64,000 nt of DNA from Phytopseudomonas seleniipraecipitans (GTDB lineage Bacteria > Pseudomonadota > Gammaproteobacteria > Pseudomonadales > Pseudomonadaceae), in the NCBI RefSeq assembly GCF_900102335.1, contig NZ_FNBM01000004.1, forward strand, positions 241,052 to 305,051, read 5' to 3'. Below, one piece after another: positions 53,753 to 61,408 of this stretch. The notes under the pieces were generated by a model. It was not told the DNA's origin. It saw nothing but the letters and a program-made list of their open reading frames with translations, and did not search any database. The translations under genes were made by a program, and so were the position numbers. Position 1 is the stretch's first letter; every line of letters begins with the position of its first letter.

Positions 53753-53989
53753 ATGAGCACGATGAATATTTCCCTGCCCGAAACCATGAAAAGCTTTGTG
53801 GATGATCAGGTGAATAAGCGCGGCTACAGCACCAGCAGTGAGTACGTGCGCGAACTGATCCGCAAAGATCAGGATCGTCAGAACCTGCGTGGCCTTCTGC
53901 TGGCGGGTGCCGCTTCGGCTCCTGCTGCTCCCGCTGATACTGACTATTTCGAATCGCTACGCGACCGGGTAAGGAACGATCGCGGATGA
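53753..53989 (+). CDS. ParD-like ribbon-helix-helix antitoxin
   Basis: A 78-residue protein whose first 45 residues fit the ParD/CopG fold: TMNISLPETMKSFVDDQVNK and TSSEYVRELIRKDQDRQNL. The C-terminal half is flexible and should cover the toxin. ATG 53753 with AGAGG upstream is used. It overlaps the toxin gene by four bases (ATGA), the usual coupling, and probably represses its promoter. Confidence 0.88.
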   Translation: MSTMNISLPETMKSFVDDQVNKRGYSTSSEYVRELIRKDQDRQNLRGLLLAGAASAPAAPADTDYFESLRDRVRNDRG

Positions 53990-54315
53990 CGCAAAAACCA
54001 GTCATCCCGAGAGCCCTGGCCAGCCAGGATGTAGACCAAGCCATCGCCTATTACCTTGAGCAGCAAGCTGAAGCAGCGGCCCTTGGCTTTATTGATGCTC
54101 TGGAACACGCCTACAGACAGATAGGCCGTTATCCCGAATCAGGTTCACCACGCTATGCTCACGAATTGGACTTACCTGGGCTGCGTTCATGGCCAGTTAA
54201 GGGCTATCCATACATGGTGTTCTACGTCGACAGTACAGAACATATCGATGTGTGGCGTGTACTGCATGGTACGTGCGATATCCCGGCTTGGTTTAGCAGT
54301 CATGGTCAACGCTAG
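53986..54315 (+). CDS. ParE/RelE family toxin
   Basis: A 109-residue toxin of the RelE/ParE fold: PRALASQDVDQAIAYYLEQQ at the start and LRSWPVKGYPYMVFYVDSTE, then DVWRVLHGTCDIPAWF at the end, including the conserved Arg and the IP..W tail. ParE members poison DNA gyrase. The ORF is intact, so the pair may stabilise the cassette. Confidence 0.88.
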   Translation: MTQKPVIPRALASQDVDQAIAYYLEQQAEAAALGFIDALEHAYRQIGRYPESGSPRYAHELDLPGLRSWPVKGYPYMVFYVDSTEHIDVWRVLHGTCDIPAWFSSHGQR

Positions 54316-54318
54316 AAT

Positions 54319-54513
54319 TTAGGCGTTATCAATGACGGCATTGACAAATCCATACAACTTGACTGATTTAATGCCAGCCCATATAAACCCAACAATATAG
54401 CCTAAAGCAATTATCGCAACGCCAACCACACCTTTAATGTAAGCCCCCACACCCAAACAGGTAACGGCTAAATAAAACCAATATAAACCTTTACTAGCGG
54501 CACCACCTTCCAA
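54319..54513 (-). CDS. Small membrane protein, 64 aa
   Basis: A 64-residue hydrophobic protein with two probable membrane helices (YWFYLAVTCLGVGAYIKGVV and VGVAIIALGYIVGFIWAGIK). The DNA is A+T-rich, unlike the flanking chromosome. It lies downstream of the paralogous one-TM protein gene on the same strand, 175 bases away. No family recognised. Confidence 0.5.
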   Translation of the reverse strand: MEGGAASKGLYWFYLAVTCLGVGAYIKGVVGVAIIALGYIVGFIWAGIKSVKLYGFVNAVIDNA

Positions 54514-54688
54514 TTAAACCGCTTCTAAAGAGATCATACTGAATAAAATTGCATTATCCGAACCTATAGAAGTCGACATACACTATAAAACGATGGGTAC
54601 CGCCACCCTCAAGACATTATAGCGCCACGCACGGTAACTCCATGCTGACCTCTACTTCCCCGAATATCTTTCTTTTAATACGACGATA

Positions 54689-55447
54689 CTACCCCATTGG
54701 ATTAAAGCGACTTGCCGCACCGCAATACCTTTCCTTCATGCGGTCACTTCTTTCTTTTCGGTCTTCGCTGTAGCGAGCACGCCACGTATTGCACTCATCG
54801 TGATAATGCTGCTTCGCAGCTTTACGGCATTCTCGGTAGTCGATTGATCCGCGCTTGTGGTTCGCACAAACCGTAGTGCCGTCGATGTGGTTATTGACGG
54901 ATATCCACTCTGCAAGATAGTTGGTGCCGCCATTCCAGCTTTTGATCCACTCCGAGGTATGCTCGCGCTGCACGGTGCGTTGCTGCTGCCTTGGTCGCTC
55001 TGCTGAAGCAATCTGTTGTGCTGCAGGTGCGGGCGCTGCCTTGTACGTGTTCACTGGCTGCTTCGGCGCGTAATTATTATCGTTAAATACTGTTTGCCGC
55101 TCGTATGTTTCCTGGGCGCGTTGCCGTGACCATTCTTCAAGCTCGCGGTTGGCTTGGATGGTCTGTTGGGCTTCGTTGGATCTGATCCAATCTTGATCGT
55201 TGCCTTGTAGTGCTTCAGCTGGTGGCTGCTGAGGCTGTACAGGCTGCTGGTTGAATATGGGTTCACCACCAAAGCGGATAGCCTGCTTAAGCTGCGCCAC
55301 GTCGATCACGATGGGTTTTGTGAATACTGTGACCAAGCCCCAAAAGATTGCAGAGCCAACACCCAGGATCGCCAGCATTCGCCACGGACCTTGTTTCTTG
55401 CTAGGCCTTAGATAATCAGGAATATCGTCCTTGTCAGCTCTCATCAC
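54689..55447 (-). CDS. One-TM Pro/Gln-rich protein with Cys tail, paralogue 1
   Basis: A 252-residue protein with a cytoplasmic start, one membrane helix (about 23-43), a Gln/Pro-rich linker, a conserved block (87-127: WIRSNEAQQ, RELEEWS, RAQE, F.D..Y.P) and a C-terminal Cys-rich part (CANHKRGSIDYREC, C194-C207, then more Cys). The conserved block and the C-x-GSIxxRxC tail recur in the gene at 60763-61362. It follows the ATPase gene by 68 bases on the same strand. Known family not recognised. Confidence 0.75.
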   Translation of the reverse strand: MMRADKDDIPDYLRPSKKQGPWRMLAILGVGSAIFWGLVTVFTKPIVIDVAQLKQAIRFGGEPIFNQQPVQPQQPPAEALQGNDQDWIRSNEAQQTIQANRELEEWSRQRAQETYERQTVFNDNNYAPKQPVNTYKAAPAPAAQQIASAERPRQQQRTVQREHTSEWIKSWNGGTNYLAEWISVNNHIDGTTVCANHKRGSIDYRECRKAAKQHYHDECNTWRARYSEDRKERSDRMKERYCGAASRFNPMG

Positions 55448-55515
55448 TGCTCCTTGTGCTCATAAACAAATCTGTTCACTTTTACTCATCAAGCTGTGAC
55501 TCTTTCAAGAAAATA

Positions 55516-57162
55516 CTAGCTAGTCTTATCAATTGCCAATGCTCTCCATAACATCTTGTGCACATAAACGATTGAGGTTCCTTCGATTTTTCTTGGTGAT
55601 AGATCCTGAGTTCTATCATGTATCCACTTTACTGAGCTTGGCCCATCTACCTTAATACCAACCGCCCCAACTCTATATAGAATAAATAAAAGGTACTGCT
55701 TAAAAAGGTTTATATGTGAAACTGAATTTGGGTATTTGGCCAGCATATACTCATGCGATGTTTTCACTAACAAATCTGCTCCCTCTAACGGCTCACCAGA
55801 CAATTCCAAAACAAGAGAATCCAACTCATCACTGCTGATTGAACTCACCTTAAAAGAGCTCTTCTTCTGACTGAGAAACTCTAAATATTTGGATAGATTA
55901 GGATGTTCAACCAACCACTCATACGTCAGCGACTCGAATCGTTTTATCGAATAATTCTTTTCTGCAAGCTGGACTATCGAATTGGTAATTTGCGTCTTAC
56001 CCTGAGCCTCAACCAAACATTCATTTACAAACATTATTGCGTCACGCGGACGTAGGAACGTTCTATCCAGCATGTAATCCAAAGATGATTGCTTCTCAAT
56101 TCTAGCCGGAAAAATATCCTCAAAACATACGTCCGCGCTTGTATACTTATGTTTTAAAAGATAATTTATTCTTCTATCTAGAAGTTGCCCTAGATGCTCT
56201 CGCCCCCAGGCAACGCGAAGAAAAAGGCTATCGTATTTTTCTCGTTGAAAGCCCGATGATTTAGTGTGCTCAAGAACTCTTTCCATCAAATCTGTCCTGA
56301 GGGTTATTGCCACCTTCACAGTTTTGATATTCCTAAACTTCCTAACCGTCTCTATCAAGGCTCTAATTAACTTATACCTTAGCTTGTCCTCTACCCAATC
56401 TTCGTCTAATCGATCAATTAAAACATACGTTTTTTTCTGAGGATCTGTAAATATATCCTCCTCAAGCAGCTTGATGAGTTGTGCTAGCTTTGCAATTTGA
56501 ACAGCACTAACTACTTTTTTACCATAGCTTACTACTTCTGTTTTTTGCTCCTCAGTTAAAGTTTTACCTGCAGCCACAGTAAACTTTATTCCAGGAATAT
56601 TCGTTCCGACTGAAGCCTTGAGACTTTCCTCTAGGCGTTCTGTAAATTCTTTTATGCGCGTTTCAGTATCAACCCAGAATTTATCTCCCCACTCCTCAAT
56701 ATAATTAAGTGCCTGTTGTTTTTTTGGGTCGGAAGAAAGAAACGCTAAGCGTTCAAAAAAAGATCGCTTCGCTGCAGCAGAGTCAATGTCATATTTATTC
56801 TTTATCAGCTCAACAACTAATGTGTGCTGCCACAGCAAGCTGTAAAATATATCAAGATCCACACCAAGGCTTTCGAAGAAACCCAACACATTGGAATTAG
56901 AAATATGCTTTAGCGCTAGCTCTTCTGGATTGATTCGGATTACTCGCTCTGAGTTTTTCTCAAGCTGTTCCAGAAGTGCACTTTTACCTACGCCTGTTCT
57001 GCCCATAACTATGCACTTTGAGCTTGCGGTGTCTTCTAGGGCCTCATAGTCGCCCGTATCCATAAAGCAACTTTCAAGAAATACCATGTCATTCTCGGCA
57101 TCAACTTCACCGATTGACATATTCTTTTTAAATATAAAATCTTGCTTTGCTATTTTTGTCAT
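55516..57162 (-). CDS. P-loop ATPase, KAP/Sll1717-like
   Basis: A 548-residue cytoplasmic protein in low-GC DNA. Walker A is GRTGVGKS (54-61), Walker B is YVLIDRLDEDW (246-256), and a sensor-like ITLRTDLMERV lies near 295. The start DFIFKKNMSIGEVDAENDMV is like the Sll1717-type ATPases, a group often found in defence-type islands. It is followed by the one-TM paralogue and is separated from it by only 68 bases, so the two probably work together. The function is inferred; no effector domain is visible in the chain. Confidence 0.8.
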   Translation of the reverse strand: MTKIAKQDFIFKKNMSIGEVDAENDMVFLESCFMDTGDYEALEDTASSKCIVMGRTGVGKSALLEQLEKNSERVIRINPEELALKHISNSNVLGFFESLGVDLDIFYSLLWQHTLVVELIKNKYDIDSAAAKRSFFERLAFLSSDPKKQQALNYIEEWGDKFWVDTETRIKEFTERLEESLKASVGTNIPGIKFTVAAGKTLTEEQKTEVVSYGKKVVSAVQIAKLAQLIKLLEEDIFTDPQKKTYVLIDRLDEDWVEDKLRYKLIRALIETVRKFRNIKTVKVAITLRTDLMERVLEHTKSSGFQREKYDSLFLRVAWGREHLGQLLDRRINYLLKHKYTSADVCFEDIFPARIEKQSSLDYMLDRTFLRPRDAIMFVNECLVEAQGKTQITNSIVQLAEKNYSIKRFESLTYEWLVEHPNLSKYLEFLSQKKSSFKVSSISSDELDSLVLELSGEPLEGADLLVKTSHEYMLAKYPNSVSHINLFKQYLLFILYRVGAVGIKVDGPSSVKWIHDRTQDLSPRKIEGTSIVYVHKMLWRALAIDKTS

Positions 57163-57194
57163 TTTCTTCCCTGATTTTCTCTCTTAGATTTAAC

Positions 57195-57243
57195 CTGGCT
57201 ATACCAGTGCCTAGCTACTTTCGAAGTAATTTCTAACCACGCG
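57195..57243. repeat. Right-boundary block, copy 1
   Basis: Shares ATACCAG.GCCTAG.TA and GTAAT..CTA.CC.CGCG with 63331-63378, roughly 70-75% identical by eye. On the minus strand both read a similar peptide (IT..[IV].R.WY). It lies upstream of the ATPase in each cassette. Confidence 0.6.
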
Positions 57244-57247
57244 AGCC

Positions 57248-57388
57248 CTACCCCACTTTATGGTCTGCCAAGTAGGTAGCCCTGATCTCCACCTCTGCCA
57301 GTTCTTCGGGCTGGTTGCGCTCAGCAATTGATGCGCTTATGGCAAGCCGAATCCTCGCACATTCAAAGCAATTCTGGCCGTTGGCCAT
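57248..57388 (-). CDS. Possible small protein, 46 aa
   Basis: A 46-codon frame starting MANGQNCFECARIRLAISAS with a CxxC pair and an acidic helical second half (EELAEVEIRATYLADHK). It reads like real protein, yet no good ribosome site precedes ATG 57388. It may be a phage-type small regulatory protein or a remnant. Not recognised. Confidence 0.4.
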   Translation of the reverse strand: MANGQNCFECARIRLAISASIAERNQPEELAEVEIRATYLADHKVG

Positions 57389-57456
57389 AAGGAGAAAACG
57401 CCTCTAATTCGACTGTTACGTCAGGCTCGGTCGAAATTAGATGAGCAGAAACGATA

Positions 57457-57485
57457 AAGCCCCGCTGCTTTCAGCACCGGGCTTC
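57457..57485. terminator. Imperfect hairpin at the right side of cassette 1
   Basis: AAGCCCCGCTGCT with AGCACCGGGCTT form a stem with small mismatches, followed by CTTTGGGTATGACGG. The arrangement hairpin-then-TATGRCGG is also seen at 53536-53577 and 59832-59882. Confidence 0.5.
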
Positions 57486-57585
57486 TTTGGGTATGACGGA
57501 AAAAATAGGGCTCCTGGACTCCGCTGGCTTGCTTTCAGATAAAACTATCGCCAATCACTGGCGGGCTCGAACGTGGAAAATAACA

Positions 57586-57849
57586 TCAGTGAGCGGGTAA
57601 ATAATTAGCCAGCACGACGCACAGTACGAGAATGCCAACGACGACCCAACGCAAACCGTTGGCGGAGAGAAAACCGAACAAGCGAAGCGTGCTCGCCGAA
57701 AAGATATGCAGGCAATGCGGGCAGCGCACTTTCAGCTGGACGTCTTTGCCGGAAAATACGGTTTGGGTCAGACCTACGCCGCTGGAAACCAACGCTTCAC
57801 GTGCCGAAAAATGCGCGGAGCATCTTGGGCAAACCTCAGCTTCGCTCAT
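57586..57849 (-). CDS. Zinc-ribbon single-TM protein, 87 aa
   Basis: An 87-residue protein with two CxxC pairs (VCPRCSAHF and VRCPHCLHIF), forming a zinc ribbon of the MJ0042/zinc-finger type, and one C-terminal membrane helix (WVVVGILVLCVVLANYL). GC content is closer to the chromosome than to the flanking cassettes. It is divergent from the serine hydrolase gene. Function unknown. Confidence 0.7.
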   Translation of the reverse strand: MSEAEVCPRCSAHFSAREALVSSGVGLTQTVFSGKDVQLKVRCPHCLHIFSASTLRLFGFLSANGLRWVVVGILVLCVVLANYLPAH

Positions 57850-58009
57850 CGAGTAGTCTCTTGAGACACGTTGGAATCAGGGCGTTCGTCTCCGAACCCG
57901 GATGAATATCATTTTTGGCTAACCAACAGTACACAAGGTAACAGGATCGGAACTCATCTCCATCCAGAATGAGCGCCTGCTTTTCGCCAGCCTCGGAGCC
58001 AGCTCAGCG

Positions 58010-59077
58010 ATGATCGTATCCATCACCTTTCCACCGAGCCGCGTACATGCAGTATTGGCGCACTGTGCTTTCGCCCTCGCCCTGACTCTGGCGTGGAGCA
58101 CGCCTGTGCATGCCGCGGCCGCACCGCAAACCACCACGCTTGACGATGTTCTCGATCAGGCTGCCGCGCTTGTGCCGTTGGAGACGGTGGTGGTTGCCCG
58201 TGAGGGGCAGATCGTCGCTGAGCGTGGCTATCGAGGGCATAACACCAGCGCCGCCACCAATATAAAGTCGGCGTCCAAGCTGGTGTTATCAGCGCTGATC
58301 GGCATCGCCATCGACAAGGGCGTTCTCGAGGGCATCGACCAGCGAGTGGCGCCGCTGGTGGCGGCAGAGCTGCCGGCCAATCCCGACCCACGCCTGCAGC
58401 GGCTGACGGTCGGCAACCTCCTCTCGATGCAAGCCGGGCTGGGCTCCACATCCGGCCGGAACTACGGCGCCTGGGTCGGCAGCCGCAACTGGGTACGAGC
58501 GGCCCTGGCGCGCCCCTTCGAGGACGAACCCGGCGGCAGGATGATTTATTCAACAGGCTCCACGCATCTACTTTCGGCAATACTGACCCGGCAGAGCGGG
58601 CGCTCGACGCTGCAACTGGCGCGCGATTGGCTCGGGCCTCTGGACAATTTCCAGATCACCAGCTGGACCCGCGATCCGCAGGGCATCTACATGGGCGGCA
58701 ACGAGATGGCCATGAGCCCGCGCTCCTTGCTGGCCTTTGGCGAGCTCTACCGTCGCGGCGGCGTTACGGCATCAGGCCAGCGTCTGGTCTCGCAAGCGTG
58801 GATCGAGGCGTCCTGGAAGCAGCGCACGCGCTCGCCCTGGACGGGCGACGGGCACGGCTATGCGTGGTTCCTGACCCGTATCGCAGGCGAAGACATCCGC
58901 TACGGCTGGGGCTATGGCGGCCAGATGCTTTACCTGGTGCCGCGGCTTGGTTTGACCGTCGTCATGACCTCAGACGAGCATGCCTCGGCAGCCCACAGCG
59001 GCCACCGTAGAGACCTTCATCGCCTGTTGGCCAGCATCATCACCTCCTCTACCCAAGCTCCGAGAATGCCGGAGTAG
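58010..59077 (+). CDS. Serine hydrolase of the beta-lactamase/PBP4-like (class C) family
   Basis: A 355-residue protein with a signal peptide (CAFALALTLAWSTPVHA) and a class-C beta-lactamase fold. The catalytic SxxK is in NIKSASKLVLSALIGIAIDK, and the late GWGYGGQMLYLVPRLG segment lies where the KTG strand is expected. It is likely an exported esterase or peptidase; true beta-lactam resistance is not indicated. No strong ribosome site is seen before ATG 58010, so the start is uncertain. GC content is high. Confidence 0.85.
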   Translation: MIVSITFPPSRVHAVLAHCAFALALTLAWSTPVHAAAAPQTTTLDDVLDQAAALVPLETVVVAREGQIVAERGYRGHNTSAATNIKSASKLVLSALIGIAIDKGVLEGIDQRVAPLVAAELPANPDPRLQRLTVGNLLSMQAGLGSTSGRNYGAWVGSRNWVRAALARPFEDEPGGRMIYSTGSTHLLSAILTRQSGRSTLQLARDWLGPLDNFQITSWTRDPQGIYMGGNEMAMSPRSLLAFGELYRRGGVTASGQRLVSQAWIEASWKQRTRSPWTGDGHGYAWFLTRIAGEDIRYGWGYGGQMLYLVPRLGLTVVMTSDEHASAAHSGHRRDLHRLLASIITSSTQAPRMPE

Positions 59078-59198
59078 ATCGGTCGACGGATCAGTGGCAG
59101 GACGCTGTCAAACGCTGGTCTGTCGGCGGTTTATCGAACTGATCACACCGTGATGCCTCTTTGCTGACAGCCTCTGAGGCATGGCTAACATGCTTGAA

Positions 59199-59210
59199 AC
59201 GTATATACGT
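59199..59210. promoter_or_regulatory. Palindrome ACGTATATACGT before the antitoxin gene
   Basis: A perfect 12-base palindrome 27 bases upstream of the antitoxin ATG. It is a likely operator for the ribbon-helix-helix protein encoded next. Confidence 0.6.
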
Positions 59211-59236
59211 CGTACACACGATCAAAAGTAACTGTC

Positions 59237-59503
59237 ATGGCTAAAGAAGCTGTATTCAACCTGAAGCTGGAGCCTGAACTGCGTGACGGTTTCATGGCTG
59301 CGGCACAGGCTGCCCACCTGCCGACTTCCCAGGTAATGCGCGATTACATTCGTCAGCAGCAGCAAGCCAAAGCGCATGAGGAATTCGCTCAGCACAAGGT
59401 GGCTGTTGCCAGAGCCTCGGTCGAGGCTGGTCGTGGCCGGTCCAATGAAGAGGTAGAAGCTGCATTCGCTGCACGCCGTGCCAAGGCGCTCGGCCACCAA
59501 TGA
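59237..59503 (+). CDS. Ribbon-helix-helix antitoxin (orphan)
   Basis: An 88-residue protein starting EAVFNLKLEPELRDGFMAAA with a ribbon-helix-helix pattern (AHLPTSQVMRDYIRQQQQA) and a flexible Arg-rich tail. It overlaps the next start by four bases (ATGA), as in TA operons. Since the toxin downstream is broken it is now an orphan, perhaps retained as anti-addiction or simply decaying. Confidence 0.8.
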   Translation: MAKEAVFNLKLEPELRDGFMAAAQAAHLPTSQVMRDYIRQQQQAKAHEEFAQHKVAVARASVEAGRGRSNEEVEAAFAARRAKALGHQ

Positions 59504-59783
59504 AGGTCATCTGGACGCCCGAAGCCGAGTAGGATCGTTTGGATATATGGGAATACATCGCGGCGGAGAATCCTCCGGCTGCCTTGCGCATGGATGAGCT
59601 ATTCAGTGCTGCGGCAGCATATCTGAGAGAATTCCCCGACAAGGGACATAGGGTCAGATCGTCGGCACACGCGAAATGATTCCCCACGAAAATTATCGGC
59701 TCGTGTATCAGATTGAAACTGACCCGGCGTGGATTCTTGCCCTGGTGCATGTGGCCAGAACGTGGCCTCCACTCCTAAGCTGA
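59500..59783 (+). pseudogene. ParE-type toxin pseudogene
   Basis: Starting at the overlapping ATG 59500, the frame reads MKVIWTPEAE, then TAG at 59530-59532 where Gln (CAG) is expected, then DRLDIWEYIAAENPPAALRM, which is a normal ParE sequence. A second lesion near 59648 shifts the frame; the other frame continues GQIVGTREMIPHENYRLVYQ and ends with VHVARTWPPLL. Both lesions would inactivate the toxin. Confidence 0.88.
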
Positions 59784-59831
59784 GCGGCAAGCTGCGGTAG
59801 CTTTCGACACTTTGCATGCCGCAGATAGCAA

Positions 59832-59876
59832 AAGCCCCCGAAACTCTATGAATTTCAGGGGCTCAGGCTTTAGATA
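59832..59876. terminator. Hairpin before the left repeat of cassette 2
   Basis: AAGCCCCCGAAACT and AATTTCAGGGGCT form an imperfect stem followed by AGGCTTTAG. It is followed by ATATGGCGGGAAGATAGGG and a short tRNA-3'-end-like stretch (GGATTTGAACCC, 59891-59902). Confidence 0.5.
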
Positions 59877-59926
59877 TGGCGGGAAGATAGGGATTTGAAC
59901 CCGTTTTTGAGCGGTTTCAGTGCGGC

Positions 59927-60015
59927 ACAGTGCGTGCCAATGTGTGATTTTGCTGGGGCTTAGCGTGTCGATTCGTGGCTATGCGGCACAGTGTTTTCGA
60001 CACTTTTTTCGACAC
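59927..60015. repeat. ~88-bp imperfect direct repeat, copy B (left end of cassette 2)
   Basis: Same orientation as 53614-53701, about 90% identical. It ends at TTTCGACAC and abuts the stop codon of the multi-TM gene at 60016. The upstream part (CGTTTTTGAGCGG) also resembles copy A (CGTTTTTAGGCG), so similarity may extend to the preceding hairpins. Confidence 0.8.
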
Positions 60016-60717
60016 TCATCCCTTCTTCTTGAGGGTTTCGGCCAGCTCTATCAGCTCAAGGCCGTACCTGCACTGATATGAAACATTTCTGGCAACCAGA
60101 GCGCCGATATACACCCCCAGCATGAAGGCAAGCGCGAGAATAATGGCGGAAGAAACGACTGTAGGCAGATCGCTCAGTACGCTCGCACCCTGACCCACCT
60201 CCTTATAAACAGCCCACCCCATTGCGCCAAGCGATACTAGAGCCAAATTATCGCCATTACCGAAGAACTGGGACATTCTATATTCGATTCTCCGCAGCTT
60301 CAGCTCTAAAACCTTCTGGCAATACTCAGTAGCAGACGCCGTTACACTCATCACAAATTTGGCATTAGCCATATCATGTTTTTTTTGATCTATTAAGTCG
60401 TCACAAAAATCTTTAGATAGCCGCACAAATGATATTATGCTGCTCAATATCATTAGAACCAAAGAACCAGTAGCAAGCAACATGCTAAATACACCCACCA
60501 CCCGACCGGCTAGTTTAACGCCCTCAGAGGCGTTGCCTGCGAAATAAACATATGCAGCCAAGGCCAGCAGTACACCAAATAGAGCTGCAGCACAGAACAT
60601 TACCTTGTTCGAAACGCTTTCAGCTCTGCCTGCATACTTACTTCGATGCATAGGTGGGTTATACCTTTTGGCGCTCATAAGGTATCTAAGAAGCTTATCG
60701 GTCTCACTTTGAAGCAT
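60016..60717 (-). CDS. Multi-TM hypothetical protein, 233 aa
   Basis: A 233-residue protein with hydrophobic helices at about 39-61, 71-98 and 185-209, plus a weaker one near 157-171, and a charged helical segment between (100-150). AAGG precedes ATG 60717. It is the last gene of a three-gene minus-strand set (ATPase-methyltransferase, one-TM protein, this gene) with gaps of 46 and 45 bases. In shape it resembles membrane effectors of defence systems, which is only an inference. No family recognised. Confidence 0.7.
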   Translation of the reverse strand: MLQSETDKLLRYLMSAKRYNPPMHRSKYAGRAESVSNKVMFCAAALFGVLLALAAYVYFAGNASEGVKLAGRVVGVFSMLLATGSLVLMILSSIISFVRLSKDFCDDLIDQKKHDMANAKFVMSVTASATEYCQKVLELKLRRIEYRMSQFFGNGDNLALVSLGAMGWAVYKEVGQGASVLSDLPTVVSSAIILALAFMLGVYIGALVARNVSYQCRYGLELIELAETLKKKG

Positions 60718-60762
60718 TCGCTAGTCCTTAGCGGCTATTAACCTACCTAATAAGAGCGGAAG

Positions 60763-61362
60763 TTATCTACTTCCACCTTGATTTCTACTATGCAAGTCCA
60801 TACGCATTTTACAATTGCGATGCTCTATGCTTCCTTTTGAATAAGGGCAGTAGTCGCGAAGCCTTGGATCAGCTTTGCCAACAATCACTATTTCCTGCTG
60901 CTTTGGCTTCGGCTTATATGTCTCTCTTGGAATTGGAGTAGACGGCACAACGTTCCTCGCGCCTTGAGGCACATAGGTAGCGTCGCTGAATGAGTTTTGC
61001 CGGGCGTGCTGCTCTTGCGCGCGGGCCTGTGACCACTCCCGAAGCTCTCGCTGTGTCTGCGCTTCTCTCTGCTGATCTTCGCTGGATCTGATCCAGTTCT
61101 TCTCTTGCATGGGTGGTGGCTGATAGCGCTGCTGGTTGGCTAGCTGACGTGCTCGCACATCTTCGTTGTGTTTGCGTATCGCCTCGGCATTCAACCGCGC
61201 CACTTGTGCTTCTGCTCGCGGGTTTGGTTTCATCTGCCCTGACGCCAGATAGAGACCACCGCCTGTGATACCTACGCCGAATATCAGCGACACACACCAT
61301 ACAATGGCGTTTCCAGCTTTGCGCTGAACTCTGGAAGGCGCGTCATCCCAATCTGCATTCAT
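60763..61362 (-). CDS. One-TM Pro/Gln-rich protein with Cys tail, paralogue 2
   Basis: A 199-residue protein with one membrane helix (about 18-41, AIVWCVSLIFGVGITGGGLY), a charged helical stretch, the conserved block WIRSSEDQQ, RELREWS, RAQE, F.D..Y.P (90-132) and a C-terminal CPYSKGSIEHRNC (C172, C184). Block order and tail match the protein encoded at 54689-55447, which is also next to an ATPase gene. It starts 46 bases after the ATPase-methyltransferase gene. Family unknown. Confidence 0.75.
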   Translation of the reverse strand: MNADWDDAPSRVQRKAGNAIVWCVSLIFGVGITGGGLYLASGQMKPNPRAEAQVARLNAEAIRKHNEDVRARQLANQQRYQPPPMQEKNWIRSSEDQQREAQTQRELREWSQARAQEQHARQNSFSDATYVPQGARNVVPSTPIPRETYKPKPKQQEIVIVGKADPRLRDYCPYSKGSIEHRNCKMRMDLHSRNQGGSR

Positions 61363-61408
61363 ATTATCGACCTCTCCATGGCTAAAATAAATCTGTCCTC
61401 TTTTTCCA

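Larger units (their letters stand above)
57163..57585. other. Right end of cassette 1: decayed sequence
   Basis: This stretch has a short start-less frame reading LEITSKVARHWYSQVKSKRE that runs into the ATPase ATG (ATGA overlap) and resembles AITTEISRRWYARS at 63310-63378. A block at 57195-57243 resembles 63331-63378. A minor 46-codon frame lies at 57248-57388, and a hairpin at 57457-57485. I see no intact integrase. Confidence 0.5.

Noticed and set aside
58010..59077. Class C beta-lactamase conferring resistance
   Set aside because: The fold and SxxK are there, but the overall sequence looks like the wide esterase/peptidase group, not AmpC, and there is no ampR.
59878..59904. Sequence resembling a tRNA 3' end (GGCGGGAAGATAGGGATTTGAACCCG)
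   Set aside because: Only a T-arm-like segment is present; no anticodon arm or acceptor partner follows, so it is not called as a tRNA. It may be an attachment-site remnant.
53614..60015. CRISPR array
   Set aside because: The direct repeats are single, long and far apart; no repeat-spacer series was seen anywhere in the window.
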